64,000 bases of DNA from B73-G16 sp964611295 (GTDB lineage: Bacteria; Desulfobacterota; B13-G15), in NCBI GenBank assembly GCA_964611295.1, contig CAZSWV010000009.1, positions 10,287 through 74,286 on the forward strand, in the 5' to 3' direction. A program made the translations under genes and the position numbers. This document shows, in pieces, positions 1-6,564 of this stretch. A model generated the notes under the pieces. The model was given only the letters and a program-made list of their open reading frames with translations, did no database searches and was not told where the DNA came from. Position 1 is the stretch's first letter, and the number at the start of each line of letters is the position of its first letter.

Positions 1-35
1 AAAGTTAAAACGGTAATCTTCTCAAACACTTCCAT
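1..35 (-). CDS. 5' end of an unidentified gene, cut by the window edge
   Basis: An ATG (complement of 33-35) sits directly after a purine-rich GGAGGGAAGGAGG stretch that offers a strong ribosome binding site. The reading frame stays open for 11 codons (MEVFEKITVLT) to the window edge. A sigma-70-like promoter lies just upstream. Eleven residues are too few to name a family. The divergent position next to fixC and a small inverted repeat in the promoter would fit a regulator, but that is only inference. Confidence 0.5.
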   Translation of the reverse strand, partial: MEVFEKITVLT

Positions 36-57
36 CCTCCTTCCCTCCTTTTTGGAG

Positions 58-87
58 TGTATACAACATGGTACACATTTCTGTCAA
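58..87 (-). promoter_or_regulatory. sigma-70-like promoter of the cut-off minus-strand gene
   Basis: TTGACA (complement of 82-87) is followed after 18 bases by TATACA (complement of 58-63). The inverted repeat GTGTA-N10-TACAC at 57-76 covers the -10 box and most of the spacer, so a repressor could bind here. Confidence 0.5.
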
Positions 88-116
88 GAGGTGGTAAAGT
101 ATTGGGGGCTAGGCCG

Positions 117-146
117 TTGAGTTTTGGGTAGAGGATTTGGTAAAAA
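117..146 (+). promoter_or_regulatory. possible promoter of fixC-fixX
   Basis: TTGAGT at 117-122 and TAAAAA at 141-146 are separated by 18 bases; each box matches four of six consensus positions. The fixC ATG follows at 174, with AGGAGGG at 161-167 as ribosome binding site. Confidence 0.35.
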
Positions 147-173
147 ACTGTCCTTTGTGAAGGAGGGTCTGTT

Positions 174-1445
174 ATGGATATCGTAATAGTGGGTGGAGGA
201 CTAGCAGGTCTTTCAACTGCTTATGGGCTTGCAAGAGAAGGGTTGGAGGTAATCGTCATAGAAAGGGGCGATCATCCGGGAAGCAAAAACATGACCGGGG
301 GAAGGCTCTATTTGGAACCCCTTAAAAGGTTTTATCCTGAGCTTTGGGAGGAAGCCCCTTTTGAAAGATGGGTCACAAAGGAAAGGATAACGCTTATAAG
401 TGGACAAAAGGCCGTGACCCTTGAGTATTCCAATCCCGAACTCTTGGGACACAGTGCTACTGTACTGCGTTCGCACTTAGATAAGTGGCTTTCTGAAAAG
501 GTGCAAGAGGCAGGAGCTTTCGTGATCCCCCAGAAGAAGGCCGTAGACTTAATCTGGGATGGCGATAGAGTGGTGGGAGTGAACGTAGAAGGGGAAGAAC
601 TACCTTCAAAGGTAGTGGTCATAGCCGATGGTGTCCTTTCCTTCATTGGACAAAAGGCGGGCTTAAGGACCCCCCTTACCCCTGAGAAGCTTGCTTTGGG
701 ATACAAAGAGGTAATCCGCATAGGAGAAGAAGAGGTCCAAAGACGCTTTAACCTAGAGGAAAACCAAGGACTTGCACACCTGTTTTTCGGATCTTTGACA
801 AAAGGGCATTTCGGTGGGGCATTCCTTTATACCAACCGTGATACCCTTTCTTTGGGAATAGTGATTGGGCTTGCAGGAGCAGCAAATTCAAAGGACATGA
901 ACGCCCCGGAGTTGATAGAAGAGTTTAAGGCACGTTCCGAAATAGCCCCCTTAATAGAGGGAGGAGAGATACTTGAATATTCCGCTCATCTAATCCCAGA
1001 AGGTGCCTTAGATTGTGTAAAAGGCCTCTACGGCAATGGGGTACTCCTTGTAGGGGACGCTGCAGGATTCACCATAAACCATGGGTTCACCGTAAGAGGG
1101 ATGGACTTAGCCTTACTTTCCGGATTGGCTGCCTCAAAGGCGGTGCTTTACGCCTTTAAAAGAAGCGATTTTTCCAAAAATACACTCAGTTTTTACATAG
1201 AATGCCTCAAGGAGTACGGAATATGGAAGGAGATCTACAAGTTCCGAAAAAACTCGAAGATATTGTCTTCAACAACAAGGCTTTACACGGAATATCCTAA
1301 ATGGGTGTGTAACCTTGTAGGGGACCTTTTCTTTGTCAATGCAGGAGGAAGGGAAAAGTTGCGTTCCATACTTTGGAAACACTTAAAAGACGTACTTTGG
1401 GACCTAAGACTGTGGAAAGACCTTTGGAAATTAAAGGAGTTATAG
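174..1445 (+). CDS. fixC: FixC-family FAD-dependent oxidoreductase (ETF:quinone oxidoreductase type)
   Basis: A 423-residue flavoprotein. The N terminus has a dinucleotide-binding fold (VIVGGGLAGLSTA, residues 5-17) followed by the FixC hallmark GSKNMTGGRLY near residue 36, and a second FAD contact GVLLVGDAAGF near residue 287. FixC proteins pass electrons between electron-transfer flavoprotein FixAB and the quinone pool or ferredoxin. The stop lies 2 bases before the fixX ATG, so the two are translated together. No fixA or fixB lies in the window, so the ETF partner must be elsewhere. The start is fixed by AGGAGGG six bases upstream. Length is normal for FixC. Confidence 0.88.
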   Translation: MDIVIVGGGLAGLSTAYGLAREGLEVIVIERGDHPGSKNMTGGRLYLEPLKRFYPELWEEAPFERWVTKERITLISGQKAVTLEYSNPELLGHSATVLRSHLDKWLSEKVQEAGAFVIPQKKAVDLIWDGDRVVGVNVEGEELPSKVVVIADGVLSFIGQKAGLRTPLTPEKLALGYKEVIRIGEEEVQRRFNLEENQGLAHLFFGSLTKGHFGGAFLYTNRDTLSLGIVIGLAGAANSKDMNAPELIEEFKARSEIAPLIEGGEILEYSAHLIPEGALDCVKGLYGNGVLLVGDAAGFTINHGFTVRGMDLALLSGLAASKAVLYAFKRSDFSKNTLSFYIECLKEYGIWKEIYKFRKNSKILSSTTRLYTEYPKWVCNLVGDLFFVNAGGREKLRSILWKHLKDVLWDLRLWKDLWKLKEL

Positions 1446-1447
1446 AG

Positions 1448-1720
1448 ATGAAGGTGGAAGAAAAGCTCTTACGGAACTTCTATCGAATAAACCAAACCCC
1501 TCATATAGAATTAGCAAGGGAACTCTGCCTTTCATGTGAACTCAAGCCTTGTACAAGGATATGCCCTGCAGGACTTTACTCCCTCAATGACAAGGGGGAA
1601 GTGACAGTAGAATACAGCGGCTGTCTCGAGTGCGGTTCGTGTTCGGTTGTCTGTCCCAAGGGGGCGATAAAATGGAGTTATCCCCGAGGCGGATATGGCG
1701 TACAATACCGTTTTGGATAA
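1448..1720 (+). CDS. fixX: FixX-like ferredoxin
   Basis: A 90-residue ferredoxin-like protein. A C-terminal CLECGSCSVVCPKGAI motif gives the usual CxxCxxCxxxCP [4Fe-4S] ligands. Upstream cysteines (LCLSCELKPCTRICP) are those seen in FixX-type proteins. FixX partners FixC, forming the Fe-S arm that corresponds to the C-terminal domain of eukaryotic ETF-QO. The open frame extends upstream to 1373, but that part overlaps fixC; the ATG at 1448 has AAAGGAG about nine bases before it and is the natural start. Confidence 0.85.
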   Translation: MKVEEKLLRNFYRINQTPHIELARELCLSCELKPCTRICPAGLYSLNDKGEVTVEYSGCLECGSCSVVCPKGAIKWSYPRGGYGVQYRFG

Positions 1721-1772
1721 AGGTCCCCTCAACCTTGGAACTACAAGAGCAGGGTAAGTATGGCCTCAGCTA

Positions 1773-2786
1773 TCACCGAGATACCAGTCCCAATCTTTCG
1801 TAAGGATTAACCCCTGCCTCTATAAGTTCCTTTAAGACATCACCGCTTAGTTCGACTTCTTTTATCACTGAGACCATCTCAGGAGGATCACTCAAATGGG
1901 CTAAAAGTCCTTTCATTAGCCTTAGCCTATCGGCTATGGACTTGGACCCTGGTCTTAAACCGACTAAGTCATACGCCTTTTGCCAATCGAACTTGAGGAT
2001 TACGGCTTTGCCCCGCCTTCTCTCCTTGTCGGATATCAATAAGATACCCGCTACGTTTGGATCTATTAGAGAGCGCCTTTGGGCTTCGCTTAACTCCACT
2101 ACATAAAAGGACTTTTTCCCTGGGGTTAGGTCAAGCAAAATTTGGATGGCATCGTCCTTACACCAAGGGGGACAGGCAATAAACGCAAAAGATTCCCCTC
2201 CGCTCGACCAATATCTCTTCCTTATAAAGTCCACAAGAAAGTATCCGGCAACCAAACCCGGGCAGAGATGGTTGTGAAACTCTGCAGCTTTCAAAAGGCC
2301 CCATGGAGCTTCCAAGGCCCAACCCCACAGGATACTCACAAGGCTAAAGGCATCAGTACCTAAGGCGTTCTCTATCTCTGTCCATTTATCATCAGAGAGA
2401 AACCCATTAGGACTTATATTGACCTTCACCCTGGCTAACACTTCACCGTCAAAGGTCAAACATATCATCTGCCCGTCTTCCCTTTTCATCAAAGCCACCT
2501 TTAAAGGACAATCCATGGGCTTGTGGAAGAACAGAAGGTTCCCCTTGCCCAAAGTGGCTCCTGTCACCTCTTGAATTACGTCAACGGCCCAGTGCGTTGG
2601 AAGCCCTCTTGGGGCTACGTATCCTGCATTGGTCAAAACTGCAAATCCTGCTTGTTCTCGCTTGAGCTTCAAATCCAACATCGCATCCTTTAGCCCTTTT
2701 TTGAGCTGCACTGATGAGGAAAGACCATTTGAGGCCAAAAACAAAACGCAAAGGACCATAAGCTTCCATATCCAAACCTTCTGCAT
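1773..2786 (-). CDS. exported FmdE-family protein
   Basis: A 337-residue protein. Residues 1-25 look like a Sec signal peptide (short basic start, hydrophobic core, ending near SNGLSSS), so it should act outside the cytoplasm. The second half carries the FmdE signature AAEFHNHLCPGLVAGYF near residue 165 and the follow-on CPPWCKDDAIQ near residue 205, which are the metal-binding Cys/His residues of that family. The first half (residues 45-125) may be a degenerate second copy of the fold. FmdE was named for formylmethanofuran dehydrogenase, but bacterial members occur apart from that enzyme and their role is not settled; links to molybdenum or tungsten enzymes are often suggested. An AAGGAGGTG site precedes the ATG. 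No Fmd subunits are present here. Confidence 0.75.
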   Translation of the reverse strand: MQKVWIWKLMVLCVLFLASNGLSSSVQLKKGLKDAMLDLKLKREQAGFAVLTNAGYVAPRGLPTHWAVDVIQEVTGATLGKGNLLFFHKPMDCPLKVALMKREDGQMICLTFDGEVLARVKVNISPNGFLSDDKWTEIENALGTDAFSLVSILWGWALEAPWGLLKAAEFHNHLCPGLVAGYFLVDFIRKRYWSSGGESFAFIACPPWCKDDAIQILLDLTPGKKSFYVVELSEAQRRSLIDPNVAGILLISDKERRRGKAVILKFDWQKAYDLVGLRPGSKSIADRLRLMKGLLAHLSDPPEMVSVIKEVELSGDVLKELIEAGVNPYERLGLVSR

Positions 2787-3111
2787 CCTTTCACCTCCTT
2801 AAAGTTCCCTATTTGTCCCTTCCGTTTGAGGGATACAGGATTAAAGGACATGGAAATAAGACCACAATAATAAACTGAGGTCGCGTCCTTTTTATAAAGG
2901 ACGGCATAAAAACCCAAGAAAATACCGAGATCTTTTGGTTTATGGCAAGGTTGCTTGGAAAAAGCAAACATGCGATCCAACACTGAATGTCGTGGATCCC
3001 CTTCCTTATAAGATCCATGAGACTCATCTACACAAGGTAGTATGAGCAAAAACTGAAGGCATTTACCTTTCTCTTGTACACTAGTGTCAAAGGACCACAT
3101 GAGTACGCTCA
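2787..3111. other. 325-base leader region upstream of the FmdE-family gene
   Basis: No convincing gene. Two minus-strand frames stay open here by chance (2690-3115 and 2809-3027), but neither has a ribosome binding site or family features and the first runs into the FmdE-family gene. On the minus strand I see a possible promoter (2919-2948) and an 8-bp hairpin CGTCCTTT-TTAT-AAAGGACG at 2884-2903, close to the expected transcript start. No known riboswitch class is recognisable. Confidence 0.5.
2919..2948 (-). promoter_or_regulatory. possible promoter of the FmdE-family gene
   Basis: TTGCCA (complement of 2943-2948), an 18-base spacer, then TATTTT (complement of 2919-2924). Transcription would start near 2912, giving a leader of about 125 bases that begins with the hairpin at 2884-2903. 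Confidence 0.35.
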
Positions 3112-3264
3112 TCACCTGCCGTTGATAGGATTGTTTAATCCCCTTGGCTCATACGTTTTCTTTGCACTTGAGACTTTGTACGTATAACCCCCTCTGTAAA
3201 TCGCCATGGATTTGAAGTCTCCAAGGCCTGAACCGTCAGGTCTTACACCCGTAGGGTTTTCCAC
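3112..3264 (-). CDS. undescribed 50-residue protein
   Basis: A short frame starts with GTG (complement of 3262-3264). It is preceded by AAAGGAGGTG with a nine- to ten-base gap, an almost ideal ribosome binding site, and ends at TGA (3112-3114). The product begins VENPTGVRPDGSGLGD and continues with KSMAIYRGGYTYKVSS and KKTYEPRGLNNPINGR. It is basic, rich in Gly, Tyr and Asn, and has no cysteine, signal peptide or membrane segment. I do not recognise a family. The composition is protein-like, unlike the chance frames next to it. It stands alone between the terminator of the carbon-fixation operon and the FmdE-family gene, on the same strand as both. Its stop is 325 bases before the FmdE-family start, so the two may or may not share a transcript. 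Confidence 0.55.
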   Translation of the reverse strand: MENPTGVRPDGSGLGDFKSMAIYRGGYTYKVSSAKKTYEPRGLNNPINGR

Positions 3265-3321
3265 CGTATAGGGGCACCTCCTTTACACCTTCTGGCTATG
3301 ATGTCCTTTCTTTTTGACTTT

Positions 3322-3361
3322 AAAAAACAAGGGCCATGAAGACTCGCGGCCTTCATGGCCC
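3322..3361 (-). terminator. rho-independent terminator of the carbon-fixation operon
   Basis: A perfect 11-bp stem, GGGCCATGAAG (3331-3341) with CTTCATGGCCC (3351-3361), encloses a nine-base loop. On the minus strand it is followed by TTGTTTTTTA (3321-3330), a good U-tract. It lies about 70 bases after the last operon gene. The plus-strand flank CTTTTCTTCC is less convincing. Confidence 0.75.
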
Positions 3362-3400
3362 TTTTCTTCCTAACGACAGTTCCCCTTCGATTTGTAAAAC

Positions 3401-3430
3401 ATTTTAAAGGTATCGACCGCAAAAAGTCAA
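3401..3430 (-). promoter_or_regulatory. possible promoter just upstream of the terminator hairpin
   Basis: TTGACT (complement of 3425-3430), an 18-base spacer and TAAAAT (complement of 3401-3406) match five of six positions each. Transcription would begin near 3394 and run straight into the hairpin at 3331-3361. The result could be a small RNA of about 70 bases or an attenuated leader for the 50-codon gene. Confidence 0.4.
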
Positions 3431-3433
3431 GGG

Positions 3434-4297
3434 TTAAATGCGCCCACTTCTATCAGTACGAGAAGGACGAGAGGAAGGGGTATAGGGTATTGGTATGAAT
3501 TCAACCCCCGGCCGCCTCTGGGCTGCTTGAGGATATAACTCCATTAGCTCGTAGACCTCCTTAGGCATGTCCTCGCTCACCGGAAGGCCCATTTGCCGGA
3601 GTTCTTCAACGGTTATGGGGTAGTCATGGGTCCAATGCCCTTGGGAAAGCATACGGGCTATCCGTTGGGCTTCTGCTTCTGGAAGCTTATCGCATAGAAG
3701 GGAGTATACGGTCCTGTAGACTTGTTCGATGGCCTTTTTGGCGATGTCGCCCAATATCAGCGTCTGGTCCTCCCTATTGGGGTTAGGGATCTCAAGGGCT
3801 TTCAACACCGATGCTGCCGGGATATAACCTTGACCCGTACTCAACTGGGGGTCAACAGGTCCAAGGACGGCGTTAGGGTCCATTACGATTTCATCAGCTG
3901 CAAGGGCTATAAGGGTACCGCCGCTCATGGCGTAGTGGGGTATAAAGACCGTCACCTTCCCTTTATGGCGCTTCAAGGCGCATGCTATCTGCTCTGCCGC
4001 TAGGACCAGTCCACCTGGCGTATGAAGTATAAGATCGATGGGCATATCCGGCGGTGTCATTCGGATAGCCCTCAATACCTGCTCCGAATCCTCTATGTCG
4101 ATATACCGAGCAAGTCTAAACCCTAAGAAGCTTACAGCTTCCTGCCGATGGATCATGGTGATAACCCTACTCTTCCTTTTAACCTCAAGGGTCCTTAAAG
4201 CTACACGGCGCTTGTGTTCGAGCATCTTCCTTTGCAAAAAGGGCAGAAGGGCCTGAAGTAAGAGGAGGAAAAACAACAAACCCACAAAATCTCCCAT
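3434..4297 (-). CDS. membrane-anchored SDH/ClpP-like serine protease
   Basis: A 287-residue protein of the serine dehydrogenase proteinase (SDH) family, in the ClpP/crotonase fold. Residues 5-20 form one N-terminal hydrophobic anchor, so the protease domain should sit at the membrane. HTPGG (92-96) forms the oxyanion strand, and HYAMSGGT (121-128) holds the probable catalytic Ser125. ALAADEIVMDPNAVLGPVD matches the SDH core. Homologues in archaea and bacteria are thought to act in membrane protein quality control; the substrate is unknown. It is the last gene of the carbon-fixation operon, nine bases after the methionine synthase-like gene, and is followed by the operon terminator. Confidence 0.8.
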   Translation of the reverse strand: MGDFVGLLFFLLLLQALLPFLQRKMLEHKRRVALRTLEVKRKSRVITMIHRQEAVSFLGFRLARYIDIEDSEQVLRAIRMTPPDMPIDLILHTPGGLVLAAEQIACALKRHKGKVTVFIPHYAMSGGTLIALAADEIVMDPNAVLGPVDPQLSTGQGYIPAASVLKALEIPNPNREDQTLILGDIAKKAIEQVYRTVYSLLCDKLPEAEAQRIARMLSQGHWTHDYPITVEELRQMGLPVSEDMPKEVYELMELYPQAAQRRPGVEFIPIPYTPSSRPSRTDRSGRI

Positions 4298-4306
4298 GGC
4301 TCCCTC

Positions 4307-5344
4307 TCAACAAAAGGAATTTATGACTTCTTCCCTAACCTCACTAAGGGTTCGATAGACACTTTGGGCTAAACTGACCTCCAACGTCCCTAGGCCGCAA
4401 GAAGGGGTGATCAAAAACTGAGAAAGGGAAAACTCGCAAAAAAGTCTCAATTCTCCGACATACTTGAGGAGAAGACCTGCTAATTCTCGTGCCCTGATAG
4501 TCCCAACCACGTGGGGATCAGTAGGGACTATACCCCACGCTATACCTCTCCCTTCTTCAAGGAAGGCCTTCAAGGAGTCCTTCCACAACAGGAGGTTTTC
4601 TCCAAAGCTATAGCAATCAAAGCTCAAAAGGTCAAAACCCGTCCCCAGCAAAAGGGACCAATCAGTGTTAGCGCAGACATGGATGCCCTTTACGGCTTCG
4701 ATTCCTTCCAATAAGTCCGTATAGCATCTAAAGAGTTCTTCCTTAGAAAAGGACATAGCAGGGGTCCCTATGGCCCCAAGCGAAGGTTCATCGAAAAAGA
4801 GGAAGACTTTTGCGTTTGGGTGGACGTCCTTAAGACATTTGAGTTGCCACTTGGCCTTGAGGTTCAAAACCTTAACCAACATCTCACGCAGAGTTTGGTC
4901 GTAAAAGGCGTAACGCCCTTCTTTATCCCTCAAGGTAAATCCCAAGGTCAGGGGTCCTATGAGCTGTCCTTTGAGGAAAGGCGGCCGATATTCCTTAAGC
5001 CTCATCAAAAAAGCGTGAAACCCTTTCGCCCTTTCCTCTCCTATGGCAAAGGCCCTCAAATCCCCTGAGGCAGATACCTCTGTATATACCTCCCACTCCT
5101 CAGGTGCATCTTCAGGCCCTTCAATCCAGATCTTCCCACCCTCCTCCCTTATGCCAGGCATCCCTTCGAGGAACTGTCTTGTCATCTCTTCCATCTTTGA
5201 CCTTTTAGGCAATTGGGGCCAATGGGGCATGCGGGGGAGGTGTTCCAGTACAAAATCGACTGCTTCTTCTGGATCGAGATGTGGCAGGCTCCCTATTCCT
5301 GTGATCTCAAAAGGCTCAAGCCCTAAGGAGCCCAATGGCCTCAT
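4307..5344 (-). CDS. MetE-core methionine synthase, probably MesB-like
   Basis: A 345-residue protein corresponding to only the C-terminal catalytic barrel of cobalamin-independent methionine synthase (MetE is about 750 residues). It starts with the GIGSLPHLDPEEAVDFV block. Zinc ligands are visible as HVC (His222, Cys224) and TPSCGLG (Cys316); the homocysteine-site strand is FFDEPSLGA (183-191). The folate-binding N-terminal half of MetE is absent. Published work on folate-independent methionine synthases describes such short forms; the MesB type occurs in organisms with the Wood-Ljungdahl pathway and is thought to take its methyl group from the corrinoid iron-sulfur protein. Sharing an operon with acsC, acsD and acsE supports that reading. 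The ATG overlaps the end of the DUF3786 gene by 29 bases. Confidence 0.75.
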   Translation of the reverse strand: MRPLGSLGLEPFEITGIGSLPHLDPEEAVDFVLEHLPRMPHWPQLPKRSKMEEMTRQFLEGMPGIREEGGKIWIEGPEDAPEEWEVYTEVSASGDLRAFAIGEERAKGFHAFLMRLKEYRPPFLKGQLIGPLTLGFTLRDKEGRYAFYDQTLREMLVKVLNLKAKWQLKCLKDVHPNAKVFLFFDEPSLGAIGTPAMSFSKEELFRCYTDLLEGIEAVKGIHVCANTDWSLLLGTGFDLLSFDCYSFGENLLLWKDSLKAFLEEGRGIAWGIVPTDPHVVGTIRARELAGLLLKYVGELRLFCEFSLSQFLITPSCGLGTLEVSLAQSVYRTLSEVREEVINSFC

Positions 5345-5945
5345 GGCAAACCCATATCAAGTCTTCGGTGGAAAGGTGATCAGGGGCCCTCTGGTCAAAA
5401 AGCACAATCCCTTCAGGTCCAAATCCCTCCTTCCCTTTCCAAATGCCAAAGGCAACTACCACTTGCGGAAAGGCCTTAAGCGAGACACAGGCATCGGCTA
5501 CAGGGATGACTTCACCTCCTATCCTCTGGGCGGATAAAAGAAGCCCCTCAGGGTTTCCCCCAAAGGCCTTGACCAAAGGCAATATGATCCTGTTACGAAA
5601 GACGGGAAAGTAAAAGAGACCGCCTGGAAGCCTCCTAAAGTCCACCCATTTGCCACTTATCCCTGTCCCTTTGGCTTGAAGGAGGTAGTGAAGTAAAAGC
5701 ACCTCTTTCAACTTATCTACCCTTTCCCCCTCGGGCCCATATACCTCACAAGAGGGATAAAGGACCTTAAAACTCCTTCCAAAAAAGGGCACTTCCCAAA
5801 GACCCTTCTCTGCTTTCCAGACTACCCAAGCCCTTTCTTGGACTTCTTCTGGCCAAAGGCCCAAAAGCCTCCTTTTGGCTTGTTCAAAAGCGAGTTCAAG
5901 GGCTTCACTCCATGTATTTTTCCTATTTGCTCCAAAGGGCGCCAA
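5316..5945 (-). CDS. DUF3786-family protein of unknown function
   Basis: About 209 residues, read from a TTG (complement of 5943-5945) that has GGAGGT eight bases upstream. An ATG further out at 5978 lies deeper inside the previous gene and lacks a ribosome binding site. The signature KWVDFRRLPGG...FPVFRNRI...PLVKAFGGNPEGLL, then a conserved DA and AFP, followed by FDQRAPDHL..EDL, marks DUF3786. Such proteins often lie near corrinoid or methyl-transfer genes in anaerobes; their role is unknown. Here the gene sits between a diaphorase subunit and a methionine synthase-like enzyme, overlapping both, so expression is coupled. Confidence 0.7.
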   Translation of the reverse strand: MAPFGANRKNTWSEALELAFEQAKRRLLGLWPEEVQERAWVVWKAEKGLWEVPFFGRSFKVLYPSCEVYGPEGERVDKLKEVLLLHYLLQAKGTGISGKWVDFRRLPGGLFYFPVFRNRIILPLVKAFGGNPEGLLLSAQRIGGEVIPVADACVSLKAFPQVVVAFGIWKGKEGFGPEGIVLFDQRAPDHLSTEDLIWVCHEAIGLLRA

Positions 5946-6564
5946 CCGGACAGACCTCCACACACATAAGGCATCCATTACAATTCGTCTCCCTCAAGGG
6001 ACGCCCCATAAAGGTGGTCACCTTCATATCATAACCTCTCCATGCGAAGTCAAAAACCCCGCATTTTACCTTTTCCTTGACCACCCATACACAGCGCCCA
6101 CAGAGGATGCATTTATTTGGGTCGTAGTTCAACACTGGATGGCTCAGGTCAACCCTCATGTCCTTCTTCGGGAAAGGCCTGAGATATTTGGGCACCTTTA
6201 CCCTCAAAAAACGCGTCCACTTTAAAAGACCACATCTTCCACGCTTAGGGCATTCCTTACAATCCATGGGGTGATCGGCAAGCAATAACTCAAGTGAACG
6301 GCGCTGTAACCTCCTTACGCCCTCAGTATCGGTTAAAACCACCATTCCTTGTCTAACAGGCTCGGTACACGCAGTGACATATCCAAGCCCCTCCACCTCC
6401 ACCCAGCACAACCTACATCCCCCCCATGGAGGTTCTTGCCCTTCTATTGCGCATAGGTGGGGGATTTCTATGCCGTTTTCAAGGGCAACCCACAGGATCC
6501 TCTGACCCTTTGGGGCTTTAAGCTCCTTGCCATCTATGACTATGTCTACGTACTCCCTCTTCAC
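5923..6564 (-). CDS. NuoG/HoxU-like iron-sulfur subunit of an NAD(P)H diaphorase
   Basis: A 213-residue electron-wire protein like HoxU or the N-terminal part of NuoG. Plant-type [2Fe-2S] ligands are Cys38, Cys50, Cys53 and Cys66. A His-Cys3 site is His98, Cys102, Cys105 and Cys111. Two ferredoxin motifs follow. The second is complete (CNGCLMCVEVCP). The first reads CILCGRCVWVV, so the usual fourth cysteine (position 162) is a valine, with Cys168 nearby. The start is a GTG whose GTGA overlaps the stop of the NuoF-like gene. No molybdopterin, hydrogenase or MetF catalytic subunit is fused or adjacent. Confidence 0.8.
   Translation of the reverse strand: MKREYVDIVIDGKELKAPKGQRILWVALENGIEIPHLCAIEGQEPPWGGCRLCWVEVEGLGYVTACTEPVRQGMVVLTDTEGVRRLQRRSLELLLADHPMDCKECPKRGRCGLLKWTRFLRVKVPKYLRPFPKKDMRVDLSHPVLNYDPNKCILCGRCVWVVKEKVKCGVFDFAWRGYDMKVTTFMGRPLRETNCNGCLMCVEVCPVGALWSK

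Noticed and set aside
2690..3115. Two open minus-strand frames (2690-3115 and 2809-3027) in the FmdE leader
   Set aside because: Neither has a ribosome binding site or recognisable domains. The longer one runs out of frame into the FmdE-family gene, and composition is erratic. Treated as non-coding.
3208..3222. Minus-strand GGAGACTTCAAATCC resembling the anticodon arm of selenocysteine tRNA
   Set aside because: The stem closes around a nine-base loop, there is no T arm or matching acceptor stem downstream, and the bases are part of the 50-codon frame.
3136..3276. Alternative minus-strand frame starting GTG CCC CTA with an in-frame TGA, which could be read as a selenoprotein
   Set aside because: Its start lies on top of the Shine-Dalgarno sequence, no SECIS-like hairpin is evident after the TGA, and the frame at 3112-3264 explains the ribosome binding site better.
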